The position numbers and the translations under genes were made by a program. From CAVPTL01 sp963729195 (GTDB taxonomy: Bacteria > Actinomycetota > Thermoleophilia > Gaiellales > JAICJC01), in NCBI GenBank assembly GCA_963729195.1, contig CAVSNF010000025.1, positions 124,001-188,000 of the forward strand: 64,000 bases of DNA, given 5' to 3'. Under the pieces are notes generated by a model. That model was not told the origin of the DNA. It worked only from the letters and a program-made list of their open reading frames with translations, and searched no databases. Below are positions 8,565 to 18,766 of the stretch, one piece after another. Every line of letters starts with the position of its first letter. Position 1 is the stretch's first letter.

Positions 8565-9517
8565 GCGCCACCTCCTTCCAGCGAATGCACGCGCACGCCT
8601 GCTCGGAGGCGACAGTCTCGAGCGGGGGCGGCGCCTCCTCGCACGCCGGCCGGCAGAATGTGCAGCGCGGCGCGAACCGGCACCCCACAGGAAACTCGCC
8701 CACCGCCGGCGGGGTTCCGGGGATCCCGACCAGCGGCTGCCGGAAAGCACGCTGGCGGGACGGGCCGACAAAAGCGCCTTCGTGTACGGATGCGTCGGGT
8801 TCCCGATCACCGCGTCGGTGGGGCCGGTCTCGACGGTCACCCCGGCGTACACGATCGCGGTATGATCGCTGGTCTCCTCCACCACCGCCAGATCGTGGGT
8901 GACGAGCACCAGGCTCATCCCGGTTTCGCGCCGCAGCCGCATCAGCAGCTCCAGGATGCCCCGCTGGACGGTGACGTCCAACGCCGTGGTGGCTTCGTCT
9001 GCGACCAGCAGCCGCGGCCGGCCGGCGATCGCAAGCGCAATCATGATCCGCTGCCGCATCCCGCCCGAGAGCTGGTGTGGGTAGGCGCGAAACACCCGCT
9101 CGGGATCGGACAGCTGCACGCTTTCGATCAGCTCGAGTGCGCGTGACCTCGCCCCCGTCCTGCCGTCGAGGTGGCGCACGGTCTCGACCAGCTGGTCGCC
9201 GGCCCGCATCAGCGGATCGAGCGAGACAGCGAGCTCTGCGGAATCAGCGCCACCTCGCGGCCACGCAGCTTGGCCCAGTCGGCCTCGCGCGCGGCGCCCA
9301 GATCGACGTCGCCAAACCGGGCCGAGCCGCGGGTCACGGCTCCGCCGATCCGACCCAAGTGCCGGTCAGCGCCCGGCAGGCAACCGTCTTGCCCGACCCG
9401 GTCTCGCCCGCGATCCCGATGCAGCCACCCTCGGCGAAGCTGAAAGCTGATGTCGCTCACGACCTCCCGCCCCCGAATGGCGATCGCCAGGTGCTCGACC
9501 GACAGCGCCCCGGCCAT
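8561..9517 (-). CDS. oppD: Oligopeptide/dipeptide ABC transporter ATP-binding protein (OppD/DppD type), frameshifted
   Basis: First ATPase of the system. It begins MAGALSVEHLAIAIRGREVV at 9517, directly after the oppC stop (TGAATG). The Walker A region (GETGSGKT) is readable in another frame near 9400. ALIPQSSLS, AYPHQLSGGMRQRIMIALAI, LLVADEATTALDVTVQ and NPTHPYTKALLSA follow. The protein ends HSLEGGGA. At least four single-base shifts interrupt it (about 9440, 9360, 9220, 8740). It pairs with OppF as the ATPase heterodimer. Confidence 0.8.
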
Positions 9518-10421
9518 TCAGGACTCCCTGCCGCCGACCAGCGCGTCGGCGATCAGGCTCGCTGCAAGGCCGGTAAGCGCCAGTGCGATGCCCGGGAAGC
9601 ACGATGATCCACCAGGCGGTCTGGATGACAGTGCGGCCCTCGTACATGATCGCGCCCCACTCCGGCGTGGGCGGCTGCACGCCGGCGCCCAGGAACGGCA
9701 GCGAGGCGGTCACGATGATGATCAGGATCGCGTCGGAGACGGCGTAGGTGGCCGTCGTCTTGAACACCGTGGGCAGAAGGTGGCGGCGCACGATCCGGGA
9801 GTGTGAGTACCCCAGCAGCCTGGCGGCGTCGATGAACTCCCGGTTTCGCAGCGCCAGCGTCTGGGCGCGCGCGAGGCGCACATACAGCGCCCAGCTGGTG
9901 AGGAAGATGGCCACGAACAGCGACGGCAGGCCGGCCGGCAGCGGCCCCACCGTGCGATCCACCCCGAACACCACCACCAGCGCCAGCACCAGGATCACGA
10001 ACGGGAAGGCGACGATGGCGTCGATGATGCGCATCGTGATGATGTCGGGCCAGCGCCGCGCCGACCCGGCCACGATTGTGCCGATCAGCGTGCCCATGAC
10101 CAGTGGCACCGCCACCCCCACCAGCGCCACGAACAGGTCGATGCGGCCGGCGGCGAATACCCGCACGAACAGGTCGCGGCCGAAGGAATCGGTACCGAAC
10201 AGGTGAGCGGTCGACGGGGGCTGGTCGGGAGTGGCCACCAGCGCGTCGGGGGAGTACCTGCTGATCACCGGGACGATCGCACACAGCACCACGATCACCG
10301 TCAAAAGCACCACTCCAGCGACCAGGCTGCGACGGCGATTGGCACCGGCCACGCCTCCGCGCAGCAGGCGCCAGCGGCCGAGTGAAGCGTCAGCGAGAGT
10401 TGAGGATGCGGGGGTCGACAA
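9518..10421 (-). CDS. oppC: Oligopeptide/dipeptide ABC transporter permease (OppC type), frameshifted near its end
   Basis: Inner-membrane permease: SLVAGVVLLTVIVVLCAIVP is the first membrane span, and HLFGTDSFGRDLFVRVFAAG is the periplasmic signature of DppC/OppC proteins. EFIDAARLLGYSHSRIVRRH is the EAA coupling helix that touches the ATPases. One extra G in a run near 9600 shifts the last 27 codons; the corrected tail ends LIADALVGGRES. The start is uncertain: a TTG at 10421 overlaps oppB by 32 bases, and a GTG near 10379 is an alternative. Confidence 0.85.
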
Positions 10422-11371
10422 GGGCGTAGATCGCGTCGGTTGCGAAGTTGATGAGCACCACGAAGAGGGCGGTCAGAAGCGCGACTCCCTGAACCACCGG
10501 GTAGTCGCGGGTGGCCACGGCGTTGACCAGGTCGGTGCCCACACCGGGCAGCGCGAACACCGCCTCGATCACCACCGCGCCGCCGATCAGTGCGCCCATG
10601 TTGAATCCCAGCAGCGTGATCACCGGCAGCACGCTGTTGGGCAGCACGTGCCGAAGCGTGACGGTGCGGCTGGGAAGACCGCGCGCGGTGGCGGCCTCGA
10701 TGAAGTGCTCGCGCACGGTCTCGTGGGCGGTCTGGCGCACCGCCCGAGCGGTAATCGGGATCAGGTAGGCGGCCAGCGCCAGGCTGGGAAGCCACACGTA
10801 TCTGGCGTTGTCGGGCCAGCCTCCGCCCCAGCCGCCGGCCGGGGCCAGACCCGCATCCAGCGACACGAACAGCAGCAGCAGCAAGCCGACGAAGAACGGC
10901 GGCATCGACAGCAGCAGCACCGAGGAGGAGCGCACCACCGAGTCGACCGGTCGATACCGGCTGAGCGCCGCCCACAATCCCAGCGGGATACCCAGCAGGA
11001 TCGCAAACAGCACGCTGCAGGCCACCACCGACAGCGTGACCGCGAAGTCCGGCAGGATGATGTCTGGCCACCGGACGGCCGCCGAGCACCAGCGAGTTAC
11101 CGAGATCGCCGTGGGCAAGCTGATTCACAAAGCTCCCGAACTGACGCAGCAGCGGTTGATCGATCCCCATCTCATGCCGCAGCGCGGCCAGCGTCTGAGG
11201 CGTGGCTCTGGTGCCGAGGATCGTCCGCGCAGGATCTCCCGGCACCAGGTGCACGAGCAGAAATGTGATCACCACGACCGCGGCGATCACGCCCAGCAGC
11301 TGGACGGCGCGACCGGCGAGCCGCGCCGTCCAGACTGCGAAGCGCCGGTCAGCTTCCGGCCGGCTGGACAT
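10390..11371 (-). CDS. oppB: Oligopeptide/dipeptide ABC transporter permease (OppB type), frameshifted
   Basis: Permease partner of OppC. The N-terminal piece MSSRPEADRRFAVWTARLAG has a membrane span and LLVHLVPGDPARTILG, the standard DppB loop. The frame breaks near 11080 and resumes with the remaining spans, the EAA helix EHFIEAATARGLPSRTVTLR, and the ending DAIYALVDPRILNSR. The ATG at 11371 overlaps the end of oppA by 23 bases. Substrate is inferred only from the family (peptides or other amphipathic solutes). Confidence 0.85.
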
Positions 11372-12908
11372 CGTAGAAGCTCGACGCCCCGAGATAGACC
11401 CAGTCTTGGGCCAGCCCGGTTCCGTTGATCTGCGACAGACCCACCAGCGGGACATACGGCATGTCCTTGGCGAAGATCTGACTGACCTGCGACAGGGCGT
11501 CGGTTCGAGCGGCGCCCGCCGAGGCGATCGCGCGGTTGGCCGCCGCATCCATCTGGGGCGAGTCGTAGCCCGAGAACAGGGCATTGATGCCGCCGTCTGA
11601 GATCAGGCCGTAGGTGAGCATCCCGTCCGGGAATGTCCACGTAGTCGTACAGCGAGTTGACCTCGAGCTCGAAGGTGCCGTTGCCCTCGGCCTCACCGGC
11701 AACCGACGGGTCGACCTGCTGGATCGAGGCGTTGATCCCGATCGCCTTGAGGTTCTGCTGCACCACGACACCGGCGCGATCGGCGTAGTCCAAGCCGTTT
11801 CGCAACATCAGCTTGAGGTTACACCCGTTCGCGCAGGGCGTTCCGGCCAGCAGGCTCTTGGCCTTGTCGATGTTCTGCTGCGACGGGAACGACGACTGGT
11901 AACAGCACTGGAACGTCTGCGGGAAGAACGCGTCCGAGATCGAGCTCTTGCCGGAGAACGCGATCTGGTTGATCTGATCGCGGTCCATGGCCAGGCTGAT
12001 CGCCTGCCGCACGTTGGTGTTGTTGAGCGGTGCATTGCGATTGTTGACGTAGAGGTACACGGCGCCGTACAGCGGTGTGATCGACGGACGCAGATTGCCG
12101 GTCAGCTGCGGGATCACGGATGACGACAGCGAATCGGCGATGTCGAGCTCGCCGCCCTTGAGCTGTACCAGGCGCGTATTGGGATCGATCACCGTGACCA
12201 GCTTGATCGTGTTCACGGCCGGCTTGGGACCCCAGAAGTTCGGGTTCTTGACCAGTGTGATGTCCGACCCGTCCCACGACTCGATCTTGTACGGCCCAGC
12301 CGAGATCGGGTTCTTGAGGAAGGTCTTGGTGTCCGCCATTCCGCTGGCCGGGAACACCAGGAATGCCGGTTCCCCGAGCACGGTGGGAAGCGACGGGTAG
12401 GTGGACTTGAGGTTGAAGACGACGGTGTTCGCGTCCGGCGCCGTGACCGACTTGACCGGAGCCAGCAGGCCCGCGTTGACGTTGCCGGCGTCGGCAAGCG
12501 CCCGCTTGAACGTGGCCACCACGTCGGCGGAGGTGAGCGGCGAGCCGTCCGAGAACTTCAGCCCGGCCGCAGCCGGAAGGTCACCGACAGCTGGTTAGAG
12601 GCAACCTGCCACGACGACGCGAGGCCCGGCTGGAGTGCGCCGCCCTTGCCCGGGATGGTGGTGAGTGTGCCGCTGAGGAGGTGCAGCGCGTCGAGGTTCG
12701 ACGGCTCCAGCGCCAGGTCAGGATCGAGGTCCGAGACCTTGAGCGGCAGCCCGATCGTGACCGTGGCCGGCGCGGGATTGCCGGTGGCCGGTGCCGTGGC
12801 CGAGCTGGCGCTGCTGCCACTGCCACCTCCGCAGGCGGTCACACCGACGACCGCGAGCAGCGCCACCACGGCACCGACAGCGCGGGTCAATCTTCGAGAC
12901 GTCTTCAC
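11349..12908 (-). CDS. oppA: ABC transporter substrate-binding lipoprotein, family 5 (OppA/DppA type), frameshifted
   Basis: Extracytoplasmic solute receptor. The GTG at 12908 begins a lipoprotein signal (VKTSRRLTRAVGAVVALLAV) with lipobox cysteine in VTAC. The body has SBP_bac_5 features: LALEPSNLDALHLLSGTL, VVFNLKSTYPSLPTVLGEPA, VRQAISLAMDRDQINQIAF, and a terminal YVPLVGLSQINGTG. Frames switch near 12560 and 11640. A gene start inside the end of the ceramidase-like gene (GTGA overlap) shows tight coupling. The ligand is unknown; neighbours hint at a modified peptide, acyl-amino acid or sugar acid. Confidence 0.85.
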
Positions 12909-14314
12909 TGGAGTTCCCTTTCGTCGTGGGATGAAGGACTGAGAACGAGATGCGCGACACCGTCGATTACACGGGCCGACGCATCGGGAAGGAACGGCGA
13001 GGCATCGACCTCGTAGCCACCCTCCGCGAACTGCTCGTAGGCCGGCAGGTACCCGACCGAGTCGCACACATTGGTCGCGGTGATCACGTGCACCGGCTGG
13101 GCGGCGGCCTGGAACGCACGGTCATACGCACCGGAGAGCTCTCCGGGCCAGCCGACCAGCGCCAGCTCGTCGCCCAGCTGGATCACCACGGGGCGGGCCC
13201 GGCCGGTGTCACCGTCGGGGAATCGCTCGGCCAGATCCTGCTCGATCAGCGCCCGCTGAAGATCCACAGACGCCGACTGATCACCTGCGCTGACGCGCTC
13301 ACGAGCCTGCTCGGCGCGATCACGGGCGGCGGCGGGGTCGAGCGGCCGCAGCGGCAGATCGAGCTCGCTCACGCGCACCGAGACGTCGACGTCGGGTCGC
13401 TGTGGCAGGGAGGCTCGGGTGATGCACAGGGCCGCGCCGGATTCCCGCACCTCGACCGGCTCGATCTCGAGCAGCGCCTGGCGGCTCTCGAGCAGCGCCG
13501 CTACGGCTGTATGACCGACCGCCCTGCCGACCGCGTCGGCGTCGGCCACCTGGTTCGAGAACCCCGCGGCGGGTGCGCGGTCTGCGCCGCAGCCCTGCAG
13601 GAACAGTGCCGGCGCGCCGGTCTCACGCTCGACCACCTCGCGCAGCTCGGCGATGTAGTCGGGGGAGATCAGGAGGTTGCCCCACGCCAGCACGGTGGGA
13701 TGGCAGCCAAACGCCACCAGGGTGGCCAGGCTCGAACGGTCCTCGGCCAGCAGGTCGACCACGTCCAGCGTCTCATCCGCCGGCACCTCCGGCGACCCCC
13801 ACCAGCCGGCGGCCGAATGCCTGTTGCCGGCGCGAGCGCGCAATCGCGCAGGGGACGCGGGTCGCGATCGCCCGCACCGGTCGGCAGGCGCTCGGCGGCC
13901 GCGACCGCAATCCCGGGGATCTCGGCCATCAAGCTCCGCCCGTCGCTCGCGGGCGCTGCCGTCGGGATCCCAGGGCGCCAGGTAGGTCTCGTCCAGCGAC
14001 AGCCCACTGTGGGTGTGAGACGCCGCCAGGAACACCGCCGACGGATCCACCCCCACCGCCGCGGCCACCTGCTCTGCCACCGAGGATCCGAGGTCGGTGG
14101 GCCAGCTGACCGTGTCGATTGCGATTACCACCGCCGCGGGGCCGGTGTCCAGTTGGCCGATTACCAGCGCGGTCACGGTCAGCGGCTTGTGCATACCGGT
14201 CGAGGTCTGGGTCGCGCGGGCGCCCCACGGTCCGATCGGCATCCCGGCGGCGACCCGGTGCGGCGCGCGCGCGACTCCCGCCAGCAGGGTGCCGGTGACG
14301 GTTCGGCGGGTCAC
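12905..14314 (-). CDS. Neutral/alkaline ceramidase-like N-terminal domain protein
   Basis: About 470 residues. HKPLTVTALVIGQLDTGPAAVV, a strand followed by DTVSWP, and FLAASHTHSGLS (the histidine-rich metal loop) resemble the N-terminal hydrolase domain of neutral ceramidases, a family often found in bacterial catabolic clusters with undefined amidase roles. FGCHPTVLAWGNLLISPDYI and FLQGCGADRAPA add further metal-type motifs. There is no signal peptide, so it is probably cytoplasmic. Two compensating frameshifts near 13930 and 13850 garble a stretch of about 25 residues. GTG at 14314 overlaps the previous stop (GTGA). The substrate amide is unknown. Confidence 0.65.
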   Translation of the reverse strand: MTRRTVTGTLLAGVARAPHRVAAGMPIGPWGARATQTSTGMHKPLTVTALVIGQLDTGPAAVVIAIDTVSWPTDLGSSVAEQVAAAVGVDPSAVFLAASHTHSGLSLDETYLAPWDPDGSARERRAELDGRDPRDCGRGRRAPADRCGRSRPASPARLRARAGNRHSAAGWWGSPEVPADETLDVVDLLAEDRSSLATLVAFGCHPTVLAWGNLLISPDYIAELREVVERETGAPALFLQGCGADRAPAAGFSNQVADADAVGRAVGHTAVAALLESRQALLEIEPVEVRESGAALCITRASLPQRPDVDVSVRVSELDLPLRPLDPAAARDRAEQARERVSAGDQSASVDLQRALIEQDLAERFPDGDTGRARPVVIQLGDELALVGWPGELSGAYDRAFQAAAQPVHVITATNVCDSVGYLPAYEQFAEGGYEVDASPFLPDASARVIDGVAHLVLSPSSHDERELQ

Positions 14315-15102
14315 GGCCGGCCTGCCGAGTAGTCGTGCAACACGCGTCCCTGCGTGAGTGTGAAGTCGGTCCGCCACAGGAACCCGTCCAGCGGCTCTCG
14401 CACCGGCAGCCTGAACACCGGGGCCTGCGCATTGGGGCGCAGCTCAACGGTGCAGGGGCCGGTGTGACACTCGGAGACCTGCACGTCCAGCAGCCTGCGG
14501 GCGGTCAGCTGACGGATGGCGAGCGATCCGTCGATGGACGGGATCAGCTTCAGGTTGATGTTCTCGCTGAAGTCGTAGTGCACGAGCATGTCCTCCCGCG
14601 GACACGCCCGCTGCTTGTACGGCAGGGTGGCGGTGAGCACCTCGATGCCGTTGCGCGTGACCCGGCCGACAACCAGGTCGCCGTGCGTCTCGAGGCTCAC
14701 CTCGGCGAGCTTCTTGGGCTGGCCGTGCACCTCGCGGCCGTGGGCCACTCCCTCGGGCGAGTCGAGGTACTGGGCGGTGGTGTAGCCGCCGATCGTGTCG
14801 GCTCCCAGCCGCACACCCACCATCACGTTGCACTCGTTCACCTGCCCCATGAAGTCGACGTCAGGCATGCGATAGATATGGGCCACGACCACGTCGCTGA
14901 TGACCTCGAGGGGCGCCGGCACCAGCTGCTCGATAGCGTCGCGGTCGCTGCGATAGCAGACGGTCAGCACCGTCACATCACGAAACCCGATCGGGAAGGG
15001 AGGCACCGCAGGCGCGTCCCACGGCGTCGACCAGGCCCGCTCCGGGATGTCGGCTCGCTCGACTTGACTGGGCCGCTGAGCCCCTCGCCACAGTTCGCTC
15101 AT
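14311..15102 (-). CDS. Acetoacetate decarboxylase-like protein
   Basis: Intact, 263 residues. The family is recognised by the cyclic architecture with DVVVAHIYRMPDVDFMGQVNECNV and by REVHGQPKKLAEVSLE, where the first lysine of PKK is the Schiff-base residue of acetoacetate decarboxylase. Many homologues are not true decarboxylases but act on other beta-keto or enol acids, and the catabolic context here favours that. ATG at 15102 overlaps the upstream stop (ATGA), and the gene's own end overlaps the next GTG, so it is a middle gene of the coupled operon. Confidence 0.8.
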   Translation of the reverse strand: MSELWRGAQRPSQVERADIPERAWSTPWDAPAVPPFPIGFRDVTVLTVCYRSDRDAIEQLVPAPLEVISDVVVAHIYRMPDVDFMGQVNECNVMVGVRLGADTIGGYTTAQYLDSPEGVAHGREVHGQPKKLAEVSLETHGDLVVGRVTRNGIEVLTATLPYKQRACPREDMLVHYDFSENINLKLIPSIDGSLAIRQLTARRLLDVQVSECHTGPCTVELRPNAQAPVFRLPVREPLDGFLWRTDFTLTQGRVLHDYSAGRP

Positions 15103-16091
15103 GGCCGCCCCGATTGGAGCGCGTCGACGTATCGCGGATTAACGATCGCTTGAGGCCGGCGACCGGCCAGGAAATCCACGGTCTGGTGGGCGGCGCACAC
15201 GGTCAGGTCGGCCAGCGACTCGGGGGAGTACCAGGCTGCGTGCGGGGTGAGGATCACGTTGGGGGCATCCCGCAGAGGGCTGGACTGCGACAGCGGCTCG
15301 TGCTCGAACACGTCCAGGCCGGCGCCGCCGACGTGCCCCGAGAGGAGTGCACGGGCGAGTGCCTGCTCGTCGATCAGCCCGCCCCGGCAGGTGTTGACGA
15401 TCAGGCTCCCCGGGGGGATCAGGGCCAGCTCCCGCTCGCCGATCAGGCCGCGCGTCTCCGGCGTCAGCGGAACGTGCAGGGTGAGCACATCGGCAGCCAG
15501 CAGCGCTTGCTCCAAGGGTGCGGTCGCGTATCCGAGATCGCCGATGTCGCCCAGCGGGACATACGGGTCACTGACGATCACGCGGAAGCCCACCGAATCC
15601 AGGATCCGAGCCACCCGGCGGCCGATCCGACCGAAGCCGAGAACCACCGCGGTCATGGCCGACGGCCGGCGTGCCAGCGGTGCATGCTCGATCGGCTCCC
15701 ACTGGTTTCGGCGGATGCCCGCGTCGAGTGTGGGCAGGCCCCGAGTGCCGGCGAGCACCAGCGCGGCTGTGTGCGCCGCCACCTCCTCGACGCAGTAGTC
15801 CGGTGTGTTGGCAACCGCGATGCCTTTACTGGTGGCGGCGTCCAGGTCGATCATGTCGAGACCGATGCCGATGCGGCTGATGAACTCACAGGTATCGAGC
15901 GAGTCGATCACTGATGCGGTGATCGGCGCCCACTGCACGATCAGCGCCCGGGCGCCGGTGGCGACGTCGAGCACGTCCTGCTCGTTCGAGCATGAAGCCC
16001 GGACGACCCGGTAGCCGGCGTCGGAAAGCACATTCTCGGTCGCATTTCCGGGAAGATCCGAGTCGGTGATGACAATCAGGTCACTCCCCAT
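15099..16091 (-). CDS. D-isomer-specific 2-hydroxyacid dehydrogenase
   Basis: 330 residues, intact. The NAD site is AVVLGFGRIGRRVA. The catalytic Arg-Glu-His set is in IVNTCRGGLIDEQAL, LDVFEHEPL and LTPHAAWYS. FISRIGIGLDMIDLDAA and NTPDYCVEEVAAHT are typical of the phosphoglycerate/C-terminal-binding-protein branch. It interconverts 2-keto acids and D-2-hydroxy acids with NAD(H). The ATG at 16091 (MGSDLIVITD) overlaps the regulator gene by 11 bases. A longer upstream extension is discarded because it lies in the regulator. Confidence 0.88.
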   Translation of the reverse strand: MGSDLIVITDSDLPGNATENVLSDAGYRVVRASCSNEQDVLDVATGARALIVQWAPITASVIDSLDTCEFISRIGIGLDMIDLDAATSKGIAVANTPDYCVEEVAAHTAALVLAGTRGLPTLDAGIRRNQWEPIEHAPLARRPSAMTAVVLGFGRIGRRVARILDSVGFRVIVSDPYVPLGDIGDLGYATAPLEQALLAADVLTLHVPLTPETRGLIGERELALIPPGSLIVNTCRGGLIDEQALARALLSGHVGGAGLDVFEHEPLSQSSPLRDAPNVILTPHAAWYSPESLADLTVCAAHQTVDFLAGRRPQAIVNPRYVDALQSGRP

Positions 16092-16773
16092 CGGATTCGT
16101 CCTCGTCGGAGACCAGCGAATGATCGACCCGTGCGGCGGCGATTTGGATGTGCTCGGCCATCTTGGCCTTGGCCCGTTCCGGGTCACCACTGAAGATGGC
16201 GTCGATCAGCTCGACGTGCGAGGCGGTGTGCGCCACCAGCTGGCCCTGCTCCAAGAGATAGGTGGCCCGGCGCAGGAAGGCGGCGATCCGCCCGCGCAGG
16301 CCTTCGACCAGTTGAATCAGCGTCTGGTGGTCGGTGGCCGTCCACAGCCGCTCGTGAAACTCCCGGTCGAGGTCCACCACCCGGTCGCGGTCGCCCTTGA
16401 CCGCGGCGGCGGCCATGGCCGCCGCCACCGCCCGAAGCTCGTCCTCGGTGCCGGGCGGAGCGTGGGACTGGGCGCGCACCGCAACCAGTTGCTCGAGCAC
16501 CACCCGCACGCTGGAGATCTCCTCCAGCTCGCGCCGGCCCAGCGAGGCGACCCGGGCTCCGCGCCCCGCCGCCCGCTCGACCAGGCCGTCGTCGCTGAGC
16601 CGTGCCAGCGCCTCGCGCACCGGGATATGGCTGATGTGGAACTGGGCTGCGATCCGGCGCTCGACCAGGCGGGTACCGGGCTGCAGCGACCCGTCCTGGA
16701 TGGCCGTTCGCAGCTGCGTGTAGGCATCGTCCGCGACGCTTTGACGAGACAGCGGACGGAGTGGCTCTGTCAC
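16081..16773 (-). CDS. GntR-family transcriptional regulator, FadR/FCD subfamily
   Basis: 231 residues. The N-terminal winged helix is SVADDAYTQLRTAIQDGSL followed by PGTRLVERRIAAQF and HIPVREALARLSDDGLVERA. The C-terminal helical FCD domain has DLDREFHERLW and later histidines (HTASHVELIDAI, MAEHIQIAA) that bind a metal and a carboxylate effector in this subfamily. It stands first in the minus operon and is divergent from the plus operon, so it is the natural local regulator of both. The GTG at 16773 lacks a clear ribosome site; a slightly later start is possible. Confidence 0.88.
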   Translation of the reverse strand: MTEPLRPLSRQSVADDAYTQLRTAIQDGSLQPGTRLVERRIAAQFHISHIPVREALARLSDDGLVERAAGRGARVASLGRRELEEISSVRVVLEQLVAVRAQSHAPPGTEDELRAVAAAMAAAAVKGDRDRVVDLDREFHERLWTATDHQTLIQLVEGLRGRIAAFLRRATYLLEQGQLVAHTASHVELIDAIFSGDPERAKAKMAEHIQIAAARVDHSLVSDEDESDGE

Positions 16774-16880
16774 GGCGCGGGCCGCACCACAGTTGGGTTG
16801 CCACCAAGCATGGCGCTAGATACTATAGCGAAATCCGGAAGCGGTCAAGGGCCGAGAACACCGGCTTCGAGAGGAGATCC
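16774..16880. promoter_or_regulatory. Divergent promoter region with candidate GntR operator
   Basis: A 17-bp imperfect palindrome at 16814-16830 has arms CGCTA and TAGCG around GATACTA. It covers both possible -10 elements: TACTAT (16821-16826) for the plus operon and TATAGT (16827-16822) for the minus operon. A FadR-type dimer bound here could silence both directions. AGGAG at 16872-16876 is the ribosome site of the plus gene. Confidence 0.45.
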
Positions 16881-17652
16881 ATGACCCCCAACAGGGCCCG
16901 AATCGCAGTCGTCACCGGGGGTGCCTCCGGGATCGGATGGGCGATCGCCTCGCGGCTGGCCGCGGAGGGATGGACGACGGTGGCGGCCGATATCAACCCC
17001 GGCGAGACCGCCCGGCGCGGCAACCGAGGTCGTCTACCGAAACCTCGACATCCGCGACCGCGACCAGGTCGACCAGGTGTTCACCGACATCCGCAGCAGC
17101 GAGGGCGGGCTGGATCTGCTGGTCAACAATGCCGGCATCCAGATTCACGGCCGCACCGAGACGCTCAGCTGGGAAACATGGTCGGCGGTGGTCGACGTCA
17201 ACCTGCACGGGACATTCAACTGCCTCCAGGCCGCCGGCCGGATCATGCTGGCCGAGGGCGCCGGCTCGATCGTGAACATCGCATCGGTGGCGGCCGCCCG
17301 CGGCGCCCCCGGCCGCGCTCCCTACGCGGCCACCAAAGCCGCGATCGTCTCACTCACCCGCACCGCCGCAGTGGAGTGGGCCGAGCGGGGCGTGCGGGTA
17401 AACGCGGTCGGACCGGGCTACGTCGACACCGGCGTGTTCCGCGAGGGCCTCGCCAGCGGGGAGCTGGACGAAGCCGCGGTGATGGGCCGGATACCGATGC
17501 GGCGGGCGGCCGGCACCGACGAGATCGCGGCCACCGTCAGCTTCCTCGCCTCACCCGGCGCGTCCTACATCACCGGCCAGGTGCTGTACGCCGACGGCGG
17601 CTTCCTGAGTGACTACGGCATCCCCACCACCGCGCTGGATCCACCTCCGTGA
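16881..17652 (+). CDS. Short-chain dehydrogenase/reductase, frameshifted
   Basis: Begins MTPNRARIAVVTGGASGIGW (TGxxxGIG site). After a one-base shift near 17020 it continues LDLLVNNAGIQIHGRTETLS, IVNIASVAAARGAPGRAPYA with the following ATKAA (Ser-Tyr-Lys set), VNAVGPGYVDTGVF and YITGQVLYADGGFLS. About 256 residues. The ATG is preceded by GAGAGGAG. First gene of the plus operon; its stop overlaps the next GTG (GTGA). Such SDRs commonly oxidise sugar acids or polyols; the substrate is not evident. Confidence 0.82.
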
Positions 17653-18766
17653 TCGACCCGATCGCCGCCATCGAGGTGGGAACCGCCCGGCTCGACCTGC
17701 CCGCGCCGATCCGGATCGCCTCCGGCGAGATCCGCTCGCGAGAGTACGCGGCCGTTCGGGTCACCACCGAGCAGGGGCTGTCGGGGCGCGCCTACTGCCT
17801 GACCCGCGAGGCACCGGTCGCGGCCTGTGTGCAGCAGCTGGTCGCGCCGGCGCTGATCGGCAGCGACAGCGCCGATCCCGAGGCGGCATGGCGGCGCGCG
17901 TCCCGGGCCACCATCATGCCCGGCCGGGTGGGGCTGGTGGTGCGGGCGGTGGGATTGGTGGACATCGCCCTGTGGGACATCGCCGCCCAACGCCACGGCG
18001 TGCCGCTGTGGAAGCTGCTGGGGGCACGAGCACAGCCGGCTGGCGGTGATGTCGGTGGCCGCCTACCCCACCCCTGACCGAACACCCGAGTCACTGGCCG
18101 GGGACGTGCTGCGAAACGCCGCCGCCGGCCATCGCCTGGTGAAGATCGCCCGCGACCCCGACCCCGCGCGCATGGCCCAGCTGTTGGACGCTGCTGAAAA
18201 CACCGCTTCCCGCCGGGACAGGTCTCGTGATCGACGCCGGCTACGCCTGGACGGACGCCGCCTCCGCCGTCGCCGAGGTGGCGCTGTGGGATGCACCGGA
18301 GCTGGCCTGGCTCGAGGATCCGCTCGTCCCCGAGGACATCGAGGGCTACCGCGCCCTCAGCGATGCGCTGGCCCAGCGGATCGGCGCGGGCGACGAGCTC
18401 AGCTCGATAGCGGTGTATCGCGACCTGCTGCGGGCATCGGCGCTGGACGTGCTGCGGCTCGATCTCGTGTGCATCGGGGGCGTCACCCCCGCCCGTGAGG
18501 TTCTGCAGCTGGCCGAGCGCCACGGGGTCGAGGTGTCGTTCCACGTGTACCCCGAGATGAGCGCGCACGTGGCGGCAGCCTCGGGAGCCTTGATCGAATC
18601 GTTCGAGCGCGATCTCCCCGGCGGCAACCCGCTGGACCCGGCCGACCGGCTGATCTCCGGCGGGCCCGTCTTCGCTGCGGGCTCGGCGGTGATCGGTGAC
18701 CGGCCCGGGCTGGGGTTCGAGCTGGACTGGGAGCGCTTCTCGATGTCGCCCACCGCGGTGCGATGA
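17649..18766 (+). CDS. Mandelate racemase/muconate lactonizing enzyme family protein, frameshifted
   Basis: Enolase-superfamily enzyme, about 372 residues. The N-terminal capping domain is DPIAAIEVGTARLDLPAPIR to VDIALWDIAAQRHGVPLWKL. The barrel carries LVKIARD (first base region), GLVIDAGYAW, ELAWLEDPLVPED and GAGDELSS (metal ligands), then DVLRLDLVCIGG and SFHVYPEM (Asp-His dyad of the mandelate racemase group). Breaks near 18025 and 18205. Members dehydrate or racemise acid sugars and related acids. The Asp-His dyad suggests a mandelate-racemase-type proton transfer. It overlaps both neighbours by four bases. Confidence 0.82.
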
